Source of the DNA: Pyrus communis
Lineage: Eukaryota; Streptophyta; Magnoliopsida; Rosales; Rosaceae
Assembly (NCBI RefSeq): GCF_963583255.1
Contig: NC_084819.1
Span: 10,786,471-10,850,470, forward strand
DNA: 64,000 nucleotides
Direction of reading: 5' to 3'
Below are positions 48,820-61,292 of this stretch, piece after piece. Positions within the stretch are counted from its first letter, which is position 1; the number at the start of each line of letters is the position of its first letter. The notes beneath the pieces are model-generated. The model ran no database searches. It was not told where the DNA came from and saw only the letters and a list, made by a program, of their open reading frames with translations. A program made the position numbers and the translations under genes.

Positions 48820-48900
48820 GAGCAGTGATTAGCTCTATGCCTCATCTGTCCACATGTGAAATATCCATTACTTCCTCTCCTACACTTACCGAAATGGTGG
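48820..48900 (-). pseudogene. Gypsy gag zinc knuckle (CCHC) relic
   Basis: Minus-strand sequence translates close to YFTCGQMRHRA, the C-x2-C-G-x3-H core with the first Cys replaced by Tyr; between gag and protease, as expected. Confidence 0.6.
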
Positions 48901-49119
48901 TTATTACATCTGCAACAGAGCAGAGTACCAAAATTACTAGGGTTCCTCTAATTCTGAAAGCGAGATCCACCTGTGGACTTGCTGCCTCTTCACGGTGTAT
49001 TGAAATTTAAACAACCGCTCAATGATCAAAACTATTTCCACTTCGCTTGAAATTCTGGGTATTTTCAGGGCCAAGGTAGACTGCCCCCTATTATTGTTCC
49101 TTTGAATATTATTATTATC

Positions 49120-49163
49120 TTCATCATGATCATGATCATGATCATCATCATCATCATCATCAT
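49120..49163. repeat. ATC/ATGATC microsatellite in gag
   Basis: A run of atcatg and then atc trinucleotides in the gag to protease spacer, probably a repeat expansion in a coding region that no longer needs its frame. Confidence 0.85.
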
Positions 49164-49236
49164 TTGGAGCATTCTTGGAATCTTCAACCTGAGGTAGAGC
49201 CTCGAAGAATTCTTAATAGGTAGCACATGGAGTAGT

Positions 49237-49415
49237 AGTCGTCATAGAACGTAACCGCTTGCCAGTCCCCTTCTTAAAGTATCGGAGCATCTCCCTAGGA
49301 TTCCTTGCGATCTCAAGACAATAGTAGTTGTCATAGAATGCAACCGCTTGCCTTTCCTCTTCTTAAAGTATTGGAGCATCTCCCTAGGATTCCTTGCGAT
49401 CTCAAGACAATATTG
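49237..49415. repeat. 89-bp tandem duplication in gag
   Basis: Sequence from gtcatagaacgtaaccgctt to gcgatctcaagacaat appears twice, offset by 89 bp (units starting at about 49241 and 49330), with several substitutions. 89 is not a multiple of three, so the copy breaks the gag frame. Confidence 0.85.
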
Positions 49416-49901
49416 GGACAAGTCCGTGAATTTTTTATGGTATTCTGTGACCGACATCTTACCTTGCTTTAGGTTTGTGAATTCTTCTTTCTTCCGATCT
49501 TTATACTCTAGATGAGTGAATATAGCCTCAAACAGCCATTTAAAAACATCCCAATCCGTGGCCTCTTGAGCAAACAATGGAATTAACTCATGAGTCCACT
49601 ATGATGCAGCTCCCAAGTGAAGGAACCAGGTCGCTGTCTTGACCCATGTCTCTGGCGAAAGGTTCCCGTGTCGCTGTATAACTCGGAAAGTTCTTTCAAC
49701 ATGATCGAGCCAAATATCTGTTTTCTCAGGTCCCTCATTGCCAAAGAGGTTATTGATCTGAAGATGGGACATTGCCTCTAAAGAAGCCCGTTGAGGAGGA
49801 TGAAGTGAAGACTGAATATCACTGGCAATGGCATCGCCATTTTGCCTAAAATCTGGGAAATTAGCCTCAGATGGGAGACGTGGCTCTCTATGAGGTGGCA
49901 T
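49242..49901 (-). pseudogene. Gypsy gag relic
   Basis: Starts MPPHREPRLPSEANFPDF and has retrotransposon gag features (DIWLDHVERTFRV, KTATWFLHLGAAS, then EYKDRKKEEFTNLKQGKM and TEYHKKFTDLSQYC). One in-frame TAG at about 49599 splits it; reading continues in the same frame. The 89-bp duplication scrambles the C-terminal part. Confidence 0.9.
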
Positions 49902-49991
49902 GATTTTAACATAAGAGATAAAAAATTATTAGGACTTATAGCACAAATGAGGTATGCAGGACTGCCTAAAACCTATGCTCTTAACCAAAAC

Positions 49992-52900
49992 TGACACACC
50001 CCGACTGGAGTCGAGGCATGCTAGCCGTCACCCGAAGGTGACATAACCAAAAGTTCAAGTGATGTAAGAAAATGTGTAAAAATTAAAACAAAAAACAGAA
50101 CTTATTTAAACTAATGAAGTGAGTGCGCAGTAGTGGGTAGAACCCATAAACTACAAATGTTCAAAGCATAGATAACATATGAGTAAAGCAATCGAACCAC
50201 AGAAGTACTTATTACACAACTGGGATAAGTTCCTACTCTAAAATGGAGGTATGTCAGAATTGTTGTCAAATCCTCACACGCCATAGAGTGATTCAGCTAT
50301 CTAGGACCTAAAGGGGCGAAAAACAGAAGGGTGAGTGGGCACAAAAATCAAGATTTGTAAAATCCATCTATTTTCTGAACATACTAACCCCTCGTTGTAA
50401 AACATGTATAGTTTCCAGAAAATCATACTATATATAAGTATGAAATTAAATGCATGCTAACAGTAAAACTAGAAGTATGACACAGCTCAATGTCTCATTA
50501 ACAATATAAATATAATAATGTGCTCAATAACTTATACTAGCACGCAAGTCAGAGTCACCTAATGTGACCTGTACGATTGCACCTATCGCTCATCAATCTA
50601 TGCTAGCACACGAGTTGGAGTCACCTGATATGACCTGTACGACTGGGCTAGGTGTAATAATATACGCTCTAGTGCTATGATCACGTGAAGACTAGCGTTA
50701 TGCGCGGGTCATCTACGAGTCAGAGTCACCTAATGCGTCTTGTAAGATAGGGCTAACACCTACTTGGATCCGAGGCGAGTGTGCGGTGCGGGAGGTAAAC
50801 ATCACGTGAAGGACTGGCCCTAGCCCGGGGCAGGAGGACTAACACCGAAGTGCAGCAATGATGAGCAGTACATGAATATATGCATACCATAATGATTCAA
50901 TGATTGTAATCAACACAATGAACTTAGCTGAACTTACCTGCACGTCCAGTATAATTTCTTTAGCATTACACAACAATATAATATTTATGAGCAGGTAAAT
51001 TGCATATGAATATGCCATGACGATATAAATCTCAACCACATAACATCTTAAGTAAATCATGGCATAATATGCATAAATCAATTTAAAAGTATTTGTGGAA
51101 ACTATAAAGTTTATATATATATATATATATATATATGAAAACAAAAATGTCCACTCACTAGTATGTCGATGGATCGTAACCCCCTAGTCTCACTTGTCCA
51201 CATACGTCTTCAGGGTAAGTTTCCCTTATATGCGAAACAATTAATAATAATTACTTAACTAACACATATACGAAAAAGCTAGGAAAAACTCCCCATAATT
51301 TGCTTAAACGAAAGGTTTTAATATACGAAAATGTTCTACTCGAAGCCACGGACCTACATGTATCAACCACTCCCCGGCTGAAGGTTGGACGCGTCGCCCA
51401 ACTCATGGTCACACGAGCGGTCACAGCAGGCACGTGCCTGGTAGAATTTGACAAAATATAGGAATATTCCGTCAGAGTTGACAGAATATTCTGTTATACA
51501 GTTAACGGAATCTGACATTGTTAGAATATTCTATCAACTCTGACGGAATATTCGTCGTCTTCTCCAGTGAGCCTCGCCGTCCGCCGGCACCGCTTTTGGG
51601 TCGTTGAAAACTGGGGATTTGTCACATCCCGACCCGAGCTCGACTCTACCGTAACATGATATTCCGCTTTGGGCCCCGACCACGCCCTCATGGTTTAATT
51701 TTTGGGAACTCACACGAGAACTTCCCAGGGGGTTACCTATCCTAGAATTGCTTTCGCCTAAACTCGCTTAACTTCAGAGTTCCGATGGAATCCAGAGCCA
51801 ATGAGTTCCCAAAAGGCCTCGTGCTATATGGAGGTGGGCATGTACATATAAGGCATATAGGATCCTCTCCCCTGGGTGATGTGGGATCTAACAATCCATC
51901 CCCTTTAGGGGCCTGACGTCCTCGTCGGCACACTTTCGGTCAAGGATTGGCTCTAATACCAAATTGTCACATCCCGACCCAGGCTCTACTACATCCCGAC
52001 CTCGACTCTGCCATAGTACAATATTGTCTGCTTTGGGCCTCGACTATACCTCATGGTTTTGTTTCTGGGAACTCATACGAGAACTTCCCAGTGGGTTACC
52101 CATCCTTAGATTGCTCTCGCCCGAACTCGCTTAACTTCTGAATTCTGATGAACTTCAAAGCCAGTTAGCTCCCAAAAGGCCTTGTGCTATATGGAGGTGG
52201 GCATGTACATATAAGGCATAGAGGATCCTCTCCCCTGGGCGAAGTGGGATCTAAAAGGATTTTTCGTCGATTTCTGGAAAATTTTCAAACCTTTATATCT
52301 TGCCCATTTCTCAACCATTTTTCATGAAATTTATATAGATTTAAAGCTTGTGACAAGGAGAACATGATTTTACCTCTTAGAAGTCGAAAAGGTGAACGGA
52401 AAAAGATTGAAAAACTTCGTAACTTGATCGGGATCATGTTGAATCTAAGTCGTCCGAGTCGGAGCTTCCGAGTCAATGAGTCTAAACTCGTCCATTTGAG
52501 AATCGGTTGGTATGGCTGGGTTCACGATGAAGAGAGGAACACAATGGTAGTGTTTTTAAGTTCGATCTGTGAAGATTTGGTGTTGTTCTTCTTTGTTGCA
52601 AAGAAGGAGAGAGTACGGGTTAGAGAGAGAGGAAAAAGGTGAAAGAGAAAGAGACTAACAACTTTTCTAATTGGTGGAAAAGTGAGGGAAATTGTCTGGT
52701 TGGGTGAGATAATTGAGGAGTGAAAATTGATTGGTGGTGAGGTGTAAGGCACGGATCCGGTTTTAAAGAAGGAAAATGATAGGGTTTGTACAAAAGTAAT
52801 CAGACGAAATCTATCCAAAATAGTGATTCTAACATTGATAGATTAACACGCATGCGTGTACGATTCTACCCATCATTTACGTACTTTAATGTATCGTAAC

Positions 52901-53095
52901 TTTTCGTTACAAATCCAATTCGGGTCTAACACATGCTCACATGATCGTACAAACGAATACTATTTAATTACGACAACGAGAAAAATAATTTAAAGCTGCA
53001 TAAACATGTCCACGTCACTTTGCCAACCTAAGCATAAATATCAATTTACACGCTCGGGGAGAAGTTACATAGAAAATTAAGGACGGGTTATCACA
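49992..53095 (-). repeat. 5' LTR of the gypsy element
   Basis: 3104 bp including a 637-bp Cassandra insertion with its duplication. On the minus strand it starts TGTGATAACCCGTCC and ends GGGTGTGTCA. Confidence 0.9.
51620..52256 (-). mobile_element. Complete Cassandra TRIM element with two LTRs
   Basis: 637 bp, LTRs 51620-51893 and 51965-52256 around a 71-bp interior that includes the tRNA-Met primer-binding complement (ggctctaataccaaat). Perfect 5-bp duplication ggatt (51615-51619 and 52257-52261). Both LTRs carry the 5S-rRNA-like block, with substitutions in the internal control region. It lies inside the gypsy 5' LTR, so it is younger than that element. Confidence 0.93.
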
Positions 53096-54147
53096 ATTAC
53101 ACGAGATAACCTTGCCAAGCCTCTAGGATTAAGAGTTGATGAAAAACTGGAAAGAACAAGAACAAGAAATATACTTTTATCTCTTTTCTTTTCTCTCGTA
53201 CACACTTTGCCCTTCTCTTACCACTACTATAATTAACAGTTTGCACGAAGAAGCACAGTTCGTCGCACAAAGGTCGTGGAAGAAGGGTTTGTGCAACAAC
53301 AGCATAAGCTATGTTGCGCAAAAGGTCTTTGCACGATGACAATAACCTATGTAGCGCAAAATCTTTTGCGTGATGTAGCTTTCTCTCATTGTTGCGCAAA
53401 GATAGGTGCGCGACGTTGGTTATTGTCGTAGCTTACACCGTCGTACTGCAAAGTTATTATTATTATTTTATTTTTTTTACAATATATTTTTTATTTAATT
53501 TTTATAAATATTTTAATTAAATTATAAACAATTATTAATAAACCAAAAAAAAGTATTTAATTATAAATATATGAAAATGTACGTATAAGTTGTCCAAAAA
53601 GAAAAAAAAATACAACAAATAATCGTCCGAGTTTGATGCATCAGGCTACTAGGTGTCGACTGGACGAAGCGGTTGGGAGGTCGAAGGTGGAGCAAGATTA
53701 GGTGCTGGCATCGGGATTTGGAGGCTGGACAACTCAACGGTCCGTAAGATCATGCTCATCTTCTCGTCTTGGGCATAATCTGGGCATCCCGGGCCGTAAT
53801 ATGGTCTTTCTAAGCTACAATCTTACCTTTTAGGGTTGCAACTTCCTCCATTAGGGCGACGACCTGTCCCATGGTCGGTCTGGAAGAGGAGGCACTCGAC
53901 TCACAAACCCGCACCTTCCCCATCCCCTGAATGGCCTTGCCATGACGATGACCGAGCGTCTGATCTAGGGTCTTAGTCAAGATCTGAAGACTCACGTCCT
54001 CGAGTATAGTGACATCCTTGATCGGGATTTCCAGGGGAAGTTGGGATGCCGCTTAGCAGCCTGTAATAATAAGAAAAAAAATTAATATTTAATAAAAAAT
54101 GTAATTAATATTTAAGCGGTTTATAGATATAAGAATAATAATAATTA

Positions 54148-54734
54148 GGGTAAAGTACAAAAAACTACCTCAACTATTGGTGTCACGACACTTTCATACC
54201 TCATCTTTTAAAATTGACAATGTCATACCTCATCTTACGAATTTGTGCCAATGTTATACCTTCCGTTAGCTTGGTGTGAATTTCTCAGTTAAATGCTGAC
54301 GTGGCTTGATTCAAGGCCCACTTTTTATTAAAAAAATTAATAAAATATTATTAAAAACAAAAAAAAAATCATTTAATATTTTTTAAATATTAAAATAATA
54401 AAGAAAAGTAAAAAAAAAAAAAAAAACAAAAAACAAAACAAAACCTTTCGTCCCTTTCCCCCCTCCATCCCTTCCTCCCTCCCCCATCTACCTACTGCAA
54501 CCTAGAAAAAAGAAGAAGAAAAAAAAGAGAAACAAAACTTCATCCCTTCCCCCTCCCCACGTGTCCTTCTCTCTTTTCCCCCCATCTACCTGCTGCAACC
54601 TAGAAAAAAGAAGAAGAAAAAAAAAACAAAAAAACAAAACTTCATCTTTTCCCCTTCCCCCTGCGTCCTTCTCTCTTCTCCCCTATCCCCACCCACCCCA
54701 TTTTCTCCCCTACCCAAGCCCCTACTTGCAACCC

Positions 54735-54768
<34 letters not shown>

Positions 54769-55308
54769 TTCGTCTTCCCCTCACATCCATCCTCTGCACC
54801 TAACCTCGCACCCACCCCCTGCGGAATCGGCCTGGCGAACGGGATCTGGGTTTTTTTTTTTTATTATTATTATTTTTCTTCCTCCCCCTCCTCATTCTTC
54901 TTTCTGGGTTGCAAGGGGTTGGATTTGTTTTTGAGGGGGGGGACGAACTAGGTTGGGTTTTTTTTTTTTTTCTTCTTCTTCCCCCCGGGGGGGGGGGGGA
55001 GGGGGAGGGTTAATGGGTTTTCAATTTTTTTTTTTTTTTTTTTTTGTTGTTGAAGATTAAGCAGGGAAGAAGATGAAAAAGGGGGGAGAGAGAGAAGGGG
55101 GAGGAGGTGGAAGGGACGAAATGTTTTGTTTTTTTAACTTTTCTTTATTATTTTATTATTTACAAATATTAAATATTTTTTTTTAAGTTTTTTTAATATT
55201 TTTTAAATTTTTTAATAGAAAGTGGGGTCTGGATCAATCCACGTCAGCATTTAACTGACAAATTAACGGCTGGCTAACGGAAGGTATAACATTGGCACAA
55301 ATTCGTAA
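54148..55308. mobile_element. Non-autonomous long-TIR element (Mutator-like)
   Basis: The left arm, inner part 54232-54325, and the right arm 55220-55308 are inverted repeats (ttacgaatttgtgccaatgt and accttccgttagc against the reverse complement). The left arm extends about 85 bp further out (from gggtaaagtac) than the right, so the right end is lost. The interior is low complexity: poly-A, CCCTCC-rich and poly-T runs that themselves fold back. Confidence 0.7.
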
Positions 55309-55408
55309 CAATTACATATACTTACATGGAGCTACTCAACGGTCTCATCACCAGGTTGAACATAAAAACATGTCGAGCTTTGGGAACTTAGAACCCTTTT
55401 GAAGCCCA

Positions 55409-55411
<3 letters not shown>

Positions 55412-55445
<34 letters not shown>
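55412..55445. repeat. (AT)n microsatellite
   Basis: AT dinucleotide run next to the truncated Cassandra copy. Confidence 0.95.
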
Positions 55446-55448
<3 letters not shown>

Positions 55449-55471
55449 GAAAATGTTATTAAAAAAAAAAA

Positions 55472-55912
55472 ATTAAGCCTTATATATATTCCCATCTCTA
55501 CCTAGCATGAGGCCTTTTGGTTGCTCACTGGCTTCAGGTTCTATCAGAACTTCGAAGTTAAGTGAGTTCGTGTGTGAGCAATCCCAGGATGGGTGACCCA
55601 TTGGGAAGTTCTCGTGTGAGTTTCCAGAAACAAAATCGTGAGGGTGTGGTCGGGGCCCAAAGCGGACAATATCGTGCTACGGTGGTGGAGCGGGCCCGGG
55701 ATGTGGTGGACCCCGGACCATAATGTGACAATTTGGTAACAGAGCCTAACCCTGGCCGTGGTGTGCCGACGAGGACGTCGAGCCCCTAAGGCGGGTGGAT
55801 TGTAACATCCCACATCGCTTAGGGAAGCAGATCCTGTAAGCCTTATATGTATATTCCCATCTCTACCTAGCACGAGGCCTTTCGAGAGCTCATTGGCTTC
55901 GGGTTCTATCGC
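55472..55912 (+). mobile_element. Cassandra TRIM fragment, both ends truncated
   Basis: The first LTR lacks its start and runs from about 55472 to 55730, including the 5S-like block. The interior 55731-55800 has the primer-binding site tttggtaacagagcc. The second LTR begins TGTAACATCCCACATCGC at 55801 and stops inside the 5S-like block near 55912. It lies inside the Transposase_24 relic. Confidence 0.9.
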
Positions 55913-57339
55913 ACTTCCAATGTTTGTACCAGGTTGCTAAGTTCTTCTCTAAGTAGGCAGTGGCCTCGGTGGATATGTCCTTAAGATTATAATTGTACTA
56001 CGAATATGAAAATAATAAAATAATAGTAAGAAATTTAATAATATTAAGATAATATACTAACCAACAACTCATGTAGTTAAGTTTATAGTATTTGTAAACA
56101 AAATTAAAAAAGGATAAGGGCTAAAAATGAAAATAATAACCAACAACTCATGTCGCACCGCTGCCTTCGTCTCCTAAAAAATTTCAGCCCAAGACTCCCA
56201 CTGCATAAGACAATGCCACTGAATAGCAAAACCAACGCTAGTAGTGATGTTGCTATGCTATTGTGATGTAGCCGCTCCACTATGTCACGGGTTATTCACA
56301 ATCTTGATCAATTCGTTGGACACATGTACGTTGTGCGCCGGCTTCAGCATTCGATTAGGCCCATTGCTGTTTTTTTTAGCTATCCAAAAAAAAAAAAAAA
56401 AAAGATTGGTCAAAAACCCTACTCTAAAATTTCTACCAAAAATTCGGTGGAACCTCCACTAATAGTATATCATTTCCCAAAACTTAGAAATAGTAAAATA
56501 ACAGTAATTCACATCCACAGTACATTTTCACAATCCAACAATTTTTCACAATCATAAAAATAATAGTTTTAAAATGAAAAAAATACGATGTAGTGCGAAT
56601 TAGAAAAAACTGCCTGGCTGGGAGCCTCCACCCTCATTTGTGGATGCTGAGGAAGTGTAATCTGAAGACTACAAATGACGGTGGCGCTAGTGAGGTCACC
56701 ATGCATTGAACGGCTAAACCGACACCCCGAGAGCAGCATGAGTAACCGATGTAGGCTCCCCAATCTATGGGGAACTCACAGCTGCAACGGTAAGTGCTGA
56801 AGATGCGGGAGACGCATTGGTCACACCTTAACAAGGAGTGATCAACTGCGACATCAATACATTTTTTAATCATAAACAAACATTTTTAAATAATCCTAGA
56901 GACCCATATATATCATTATGAACAATGAATAAGACCCCAGTAGAGAACAATACATTTCAGGTATTGTAGTTACTAGTACAAAGTAAACAAACATTTATAA
57001 ACAAGTTGATGAATTAATAGATAATCAAATTTACTTGAGGAGGTGAAGAGGGTAACCTACTTTCTATTAACTTTAGTGAAGAGGAATTTAGTAAACGTCA
57101 TTGAGTCCGCTGGTGGGGGATATTAACGGAGTGCTGAGGTGCGAGTGAACTGAAATTGGTTTGAGTGAGCAATTTTTCGTTTCGATTTGCAATGGACCAA
57201 GAACGAAACGGTGGAGGGGGAAAGAAAGCAGAGTGAGAGAGAAGGCGAGAAAGGGAGGGGGACTCTGATATTAAAAAGACCTTGAAATTTGGAATTAAAA
57301 AAAAAGGCCATTTCTTCCAGTTGGATGCCAAAATTTAAC

Positions 57340-57535
57340 AAATTACACAACGCATGTATACAACGTCGCGCTATAGGTGTTTGCGTGACGAGCCTTGTAT
57401 GGGATTGCACAATGGGCTTATGCGCAAGAAGCCATTATGCATCGCTCTATTGGTTTTTGCTTAATGATCCCTTCGTGGCATTGCGCGATTGGTTTTTGCG
57501 CAATGTGGCGTTGCGCAAGTTATATTAAAAAAAAT
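57340..57535. repeat. CACTA subterminal-type repeats between the two transposase genes
   Basis: Repeated short motifs (gcgcaag, ttgcgca, ttgcgcgattggtttttgcg) like those next to the 53222 terminus and near the window's right end. No CACTA/TAGTG terminus was found beside them. Confidence 0.7.
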
Positions 57536-57907
57536 TGATTATAAAATTTATTGTACATACAAAATAAATAAAATATAAAGCTACTTAATGAATATGTATA
57601 CCATTCAATTTAACAAGTTTACATTAATCCTCATCTAAACTACAATAATAACTATCGATATCCTTACTACCATCATTTTCGGATTCCTATTCATCCTCAT
57701 CTTCATTTGCCTCTTCCAGTGCATTGTATCGTGGTAGATCACCTAGGTCAATTGTAATTGACTGTATTGGTATTTTGATTTCAGGAACTCCAGCTAATTG
57801 AAACGGTTCTTGGACAACATTAGTATCCTGGAGTGTTTATTCACCATTTATATTGAAGATGATAGCTGTTGGTCAGCAACGTTGCCGTTGTTGTCATCAT
57901 GATCTAG

Positions 57908-60156
57908 TTACGGAATATCATATAGCCCTCTTTGATCAATCTTTTGAACAACTTTCCAACCACTGCTAGCTTTAGGGTTCTTTAGATAGAATATTTGTTT
58001 CGCTATAGTTGCCAAAATGTATGGGTCTTCATCGTACCAACGTCTGGTAGTGTTTACTAATAGTAAACTATGGTCTTGCTTAACACTCGTTCGGTTACGT
58101 AGGTTTGTATCAAACCAAAGATAGTTAAACAGGATCACTTGACACCTGTCTTTGTAAAGCAATTGTACTACACTAGTTAGTTTACCATTAAAATTAAGAT
58201 CTTCACTGTTGTCCACACCCAGGACAAGGGCACCACTATTTTGAGTAGACGACTTGTCATCACGTATTGCCCCTAAGAACTTGATCCCATTGACATGACA
58301 ACCCGAGTACAATTCAACGTGAAGTGGTCATCTCGCCAAGTTATATAATCTTTCATTATAAGAGGGTGAATTCAATTCCTTCAATTTGTTCATCTAATAT
58401 AACATATACAAAAAGTTAACTTGTTAGTGTAACCAAATTTAAAGACGGGCATGAATAATTTGAAAAATATGCCAAATTTAAAGACGGGCATGAACAATTT
58501 GAAAAATATGCTTAATACAAAACACATACAACTTACATATTCGCAAAACCAACAAGGAAACAATTCACAGTGCTTCTTGGCATATAAATGTGAAGGATGT
58601 TCCTGCTTCATCAACTATTCATGCTCTTCAAGGTATGGCACAGTCTCGTCACAATTGTTAAGTATGAACCAATGCGTTACCTCCATGTTCTTTTTGGTAA
58701 ACGATTCACCTTTTACAGGATCCCCGAAGGGTCTCGTGATTTGGTAAAAAACAGAGAGTTTCTCTATTCTTACACTATCGTCATTATTGCGTTAAGGATG
58801 ACTGAAAGCCTTCTCAGCATCTTCAAGATACATTGCACAAAATGTAAGCGGCTCATATGCGACCCATGCCTCCAAAAGTGATATTTCAGGCTTTGCTTTG
58901 TTTTGGACACACTTTTTCAACTGAGCAAGAAATCTGCACAAATAAAAGGCATGATACAAACTATTTAAAGCGTTCATAGATCATGAATCTATTATATATA
59001 TAGACGCCTAATGAAGTACCCTTCTATGGATACATCTATTGGCAGTTGATTGGTTCACCAAGCAATGCCTCATCTGGCAAGTGAATCATCACATGAATCA
59101 TACTTGTAAAGAAAGCTGAAGGAAATATATGTTCAAACTTGCATAGGATGTTCACAATGTCGTTGCGCAACTGTTTAACATTCAACTTCCGCAAACACCT
59201 TGCAACCAATTGCGAAAAAAATCTCGACAACACGATTAGTTTCACTACATCAAGAGGCAATAGGTGTCAAATTCCAACTGAAAGAAGGCTTTGAAGTATC
59301 ACATGATAGTCATGACTCTTCAGTCCAAAAAATTTACATCTCCTCACGTTCACGCAATGTTAAATATTGGAAGCATGCCTATCTGGAAACTTTATAGACT
59401 AAATAAAGTTGAAAAACTTTTTCTTCTTATCCGACTTAATTGTAAAAAACAGATGGCCTTTCTTCAATGTACTACCAACTCTCTTCATCCACAAGGATGA
59501 CTTAATGCCCATTCATTCCAAATCAAGGTGAGCTTTGATCGTGTCCTTCGTTTTTCCTTCAATGTCTAGAATTGTCTTGACCAAAGTATCAAACACATTT
59601 TTCGCAATATGCATAACATCTAGGTTGTGTCTCATTTTTAACTTTGACCAATACGGGAGCTCAAATAACATACTATTGTGCGTCCAGTTCAGATGTGTAT
59701 TTGGTTTAATCGTACAGCCCTTTTGCTAAAATGACCAAAATCCAAACAGTTTAATTGATCCAAAATCTTATGTCAGACCATTCTATTGGTCTTGGGCAAG
59801 TCTCTATTGTGTTGTGGAAGGCTTTATTATTTTGACACCACTCGTTGTCCTAAAGGAGCCATCTACAATGACCAAGATAAAAAAACTTTTCCTGCATACT
59901 AAGATGATGTTACGTTCTCCTTGCATGTTGGCCATGCCAAGTAACCCCTCGTCATCCACTTGGAAACCATTGCATACGCGAATTTTTTTTTTACAGTTCA
60001 CATCACTGCTGCTCGCATGGTGAACATCTACCCAGTATACTTATCATATGTACGAACACCATTTTCTTATAAATCCTTTAGCTCATCAACCAGCGATCGC
60101 AAATAAACATCAATGGACTTTCCTGGATCTTCGGTAATTAATAGAGCCAACATCAT

Positions 60157-60193
<37 letters not shown>

Positions 60194-61240
60194 TGCAGTT
60201 CTGGGGCGGCAAATTGTAAGGAAACATGATGACATGCCAAGTGATGTGGGTTTGGTTTATAACCTCGAATGGATTAAATATGTCAATGGCAAGTCCCAAT
60301 CTGATGCTGTGCGGGTCAGCTGCAAAATCAGGATACATCTGATCGAACTCTTTCCATGCCTCTCCGTCTGCAGGATTCCTTATAACATCGTCATTTACCC
60401 ATCCTTCCTTATGCCATCTTATGTCGCTTGTGATATGCATTGACATGTACAATTGCTGCAACCTAGGCTTTAATAACGCATTACTTTTTTATGGAATCTT
60501 GGCATTTCTATTCTATGATGTCATTTTAAACCTTAGCTCATTGCATACAGGGCATTTATCCAACTATTTGTTCTTCTTATAGAACAATATAAATTTTTTT
60601 ACACGTGTGGATTTTTTTCATACCCTAATCCGAGACCATTCAACACTTTTTGGGCTTTTTTTTGATCTTGAGGTAAACAATTGTTCTTTGGAAGCATCCT
60701 CTTGATAACTTTAAAAAAGTAATCAAAACACTTGTTTGACATACGAAACTTGATCTTGCCATGTATCAACTCCACAATTATCGTGAGCATCGAAAAGTTC
60801 TCGCAACTCGGGTATAATTCTTGCTTGCCATTTTTCAATAGTTTTCATAGTTTTTGAATGCCTCACTATTCATGGTTGGAGGGACGTCATCTCCCCCTTC
60901 CTAATTGGTGTTGGTTAAGGTATATAGATAAATGTCATTTAGAATATCCATAACTTGTTCGTTAGGATGCACATTATATTCAACAATTTCCACTCATGTC
61001 ACGTATGAAGACAAAACATGGTCTAATCGTTCCCCATGATGATTCCAAGTAGCATAAGTCTCTATCATCCAATTTCTTACTAAATGAAATTGAACATTTT
61101 TGAATCTCTCCCACATTGAGTTGTTACACCTGTTACATGGACACCAGATATGAGTTGAACTCATGTTGTGTCTACTTGCGAATTCAATGAACTCATCTAT
61201 TCCATCCAAGTACTCAGCAGCACATCTATTCTGATTCTAT
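57908..61240 (-). pseudogene. TNP2-type CACTA transposase relic
   Basis: Minus-strand pieces in order: transposase-associated N-terminal domain (61209-60994: DGIDEFIEFASRHN, THIWCPCNRCNN); TNP2 start (60838-60599: LYPSCENFSMLTIIVELIHG, GLGLGYEKN); TNP2 core (60461-60189: IRWHKEGW, NPADGEAWKEFD, then HSIRLGLAIDIFNPF); DUF4218-like part (59260-59036); DUF4216-like C-terminus (58312-57908: VNGIKFLGAIRDD, then DPYILATIAKQIFYLKNP). Just upstream of the first domain the expected start reads MDR followed by stops. Frameshifts, a poly-T insertion at 60157-60190 and missing blocks make it inactive. Confidence 0.88.
58433..58510. repeat. 39-bp tandem duplication
   Basis: Two units (58433-58471, 58472-58510) of ccaaatttaaagacgggcat-gaa(t/c)aatttgaaaaatatg differ at one base, in a non-coding gap of the transposase relic; recent. 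Confidence 0.95.
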
Positions 61241-61292
61241 ATCCATTATCTGTCCATTTTGTCTACAATCACAATAAAAATACAAGAATTAC

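Larger units (their letters stand above)
38218..53095 (-). mobile_element. Ty3/gypsy (chromovirus-like) retrotransposon with nested insertions
   Basis: A 14,878-bp element with LTRs 38218-42782 and 49992-53095 and a perfect 5-bp target duplication attac (38213-38217 and 53096-53100). Minus-strand domain order is gag, CCHC knuckle, protease, reverse transcriptase, RNase H, integrase, then a tail like the C-terminus of Del/Tekay chromoviruses; integrase after RT is the gypsy order. A primer-binding-like sequence tttggttaagagc abuts the 5' LTR (compare TGGTATCAGAGC). Three later insertions sit inside: a copia solo LTR (39421-41306), another solo LTR (44671-46891) and Cassandra (51620-52256). Stops, frameshifts and deletions make it non-functional. 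Confidence 0.93.
53640..56880 (-). pseudogene. Transposase_24-type (TNPA-like) CACTA gene relic
   Basis: The C-terminal exon (about 54060-53640) reads LTKTLDQTLGHRHGKAIQGM, then SSASSSRPTMGQVVALMEEV, typical of the plant transposase family found downstream of TNP2. An acceptor site precedes it at about 54061. The N-terminal part at 56570-56880 is degenerate (ASPASSALTVAAVSSP..IGEP). In between lie a MULE-like element and a Cassandra fragment, so the gene cannot be expressed intact. Confidence 0.7.

Noticed and set aside
54561..54803. Plus-strand ORF of 80 codons
   Set aside because: Low-complexity poly-A and CCCTTCC tracts inside a foldback element.
57098..57410. Gene between the two CACTA genes
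   Set aside because: Short frames over purine-rich leader and subterminal repeats; no recognisable domain.
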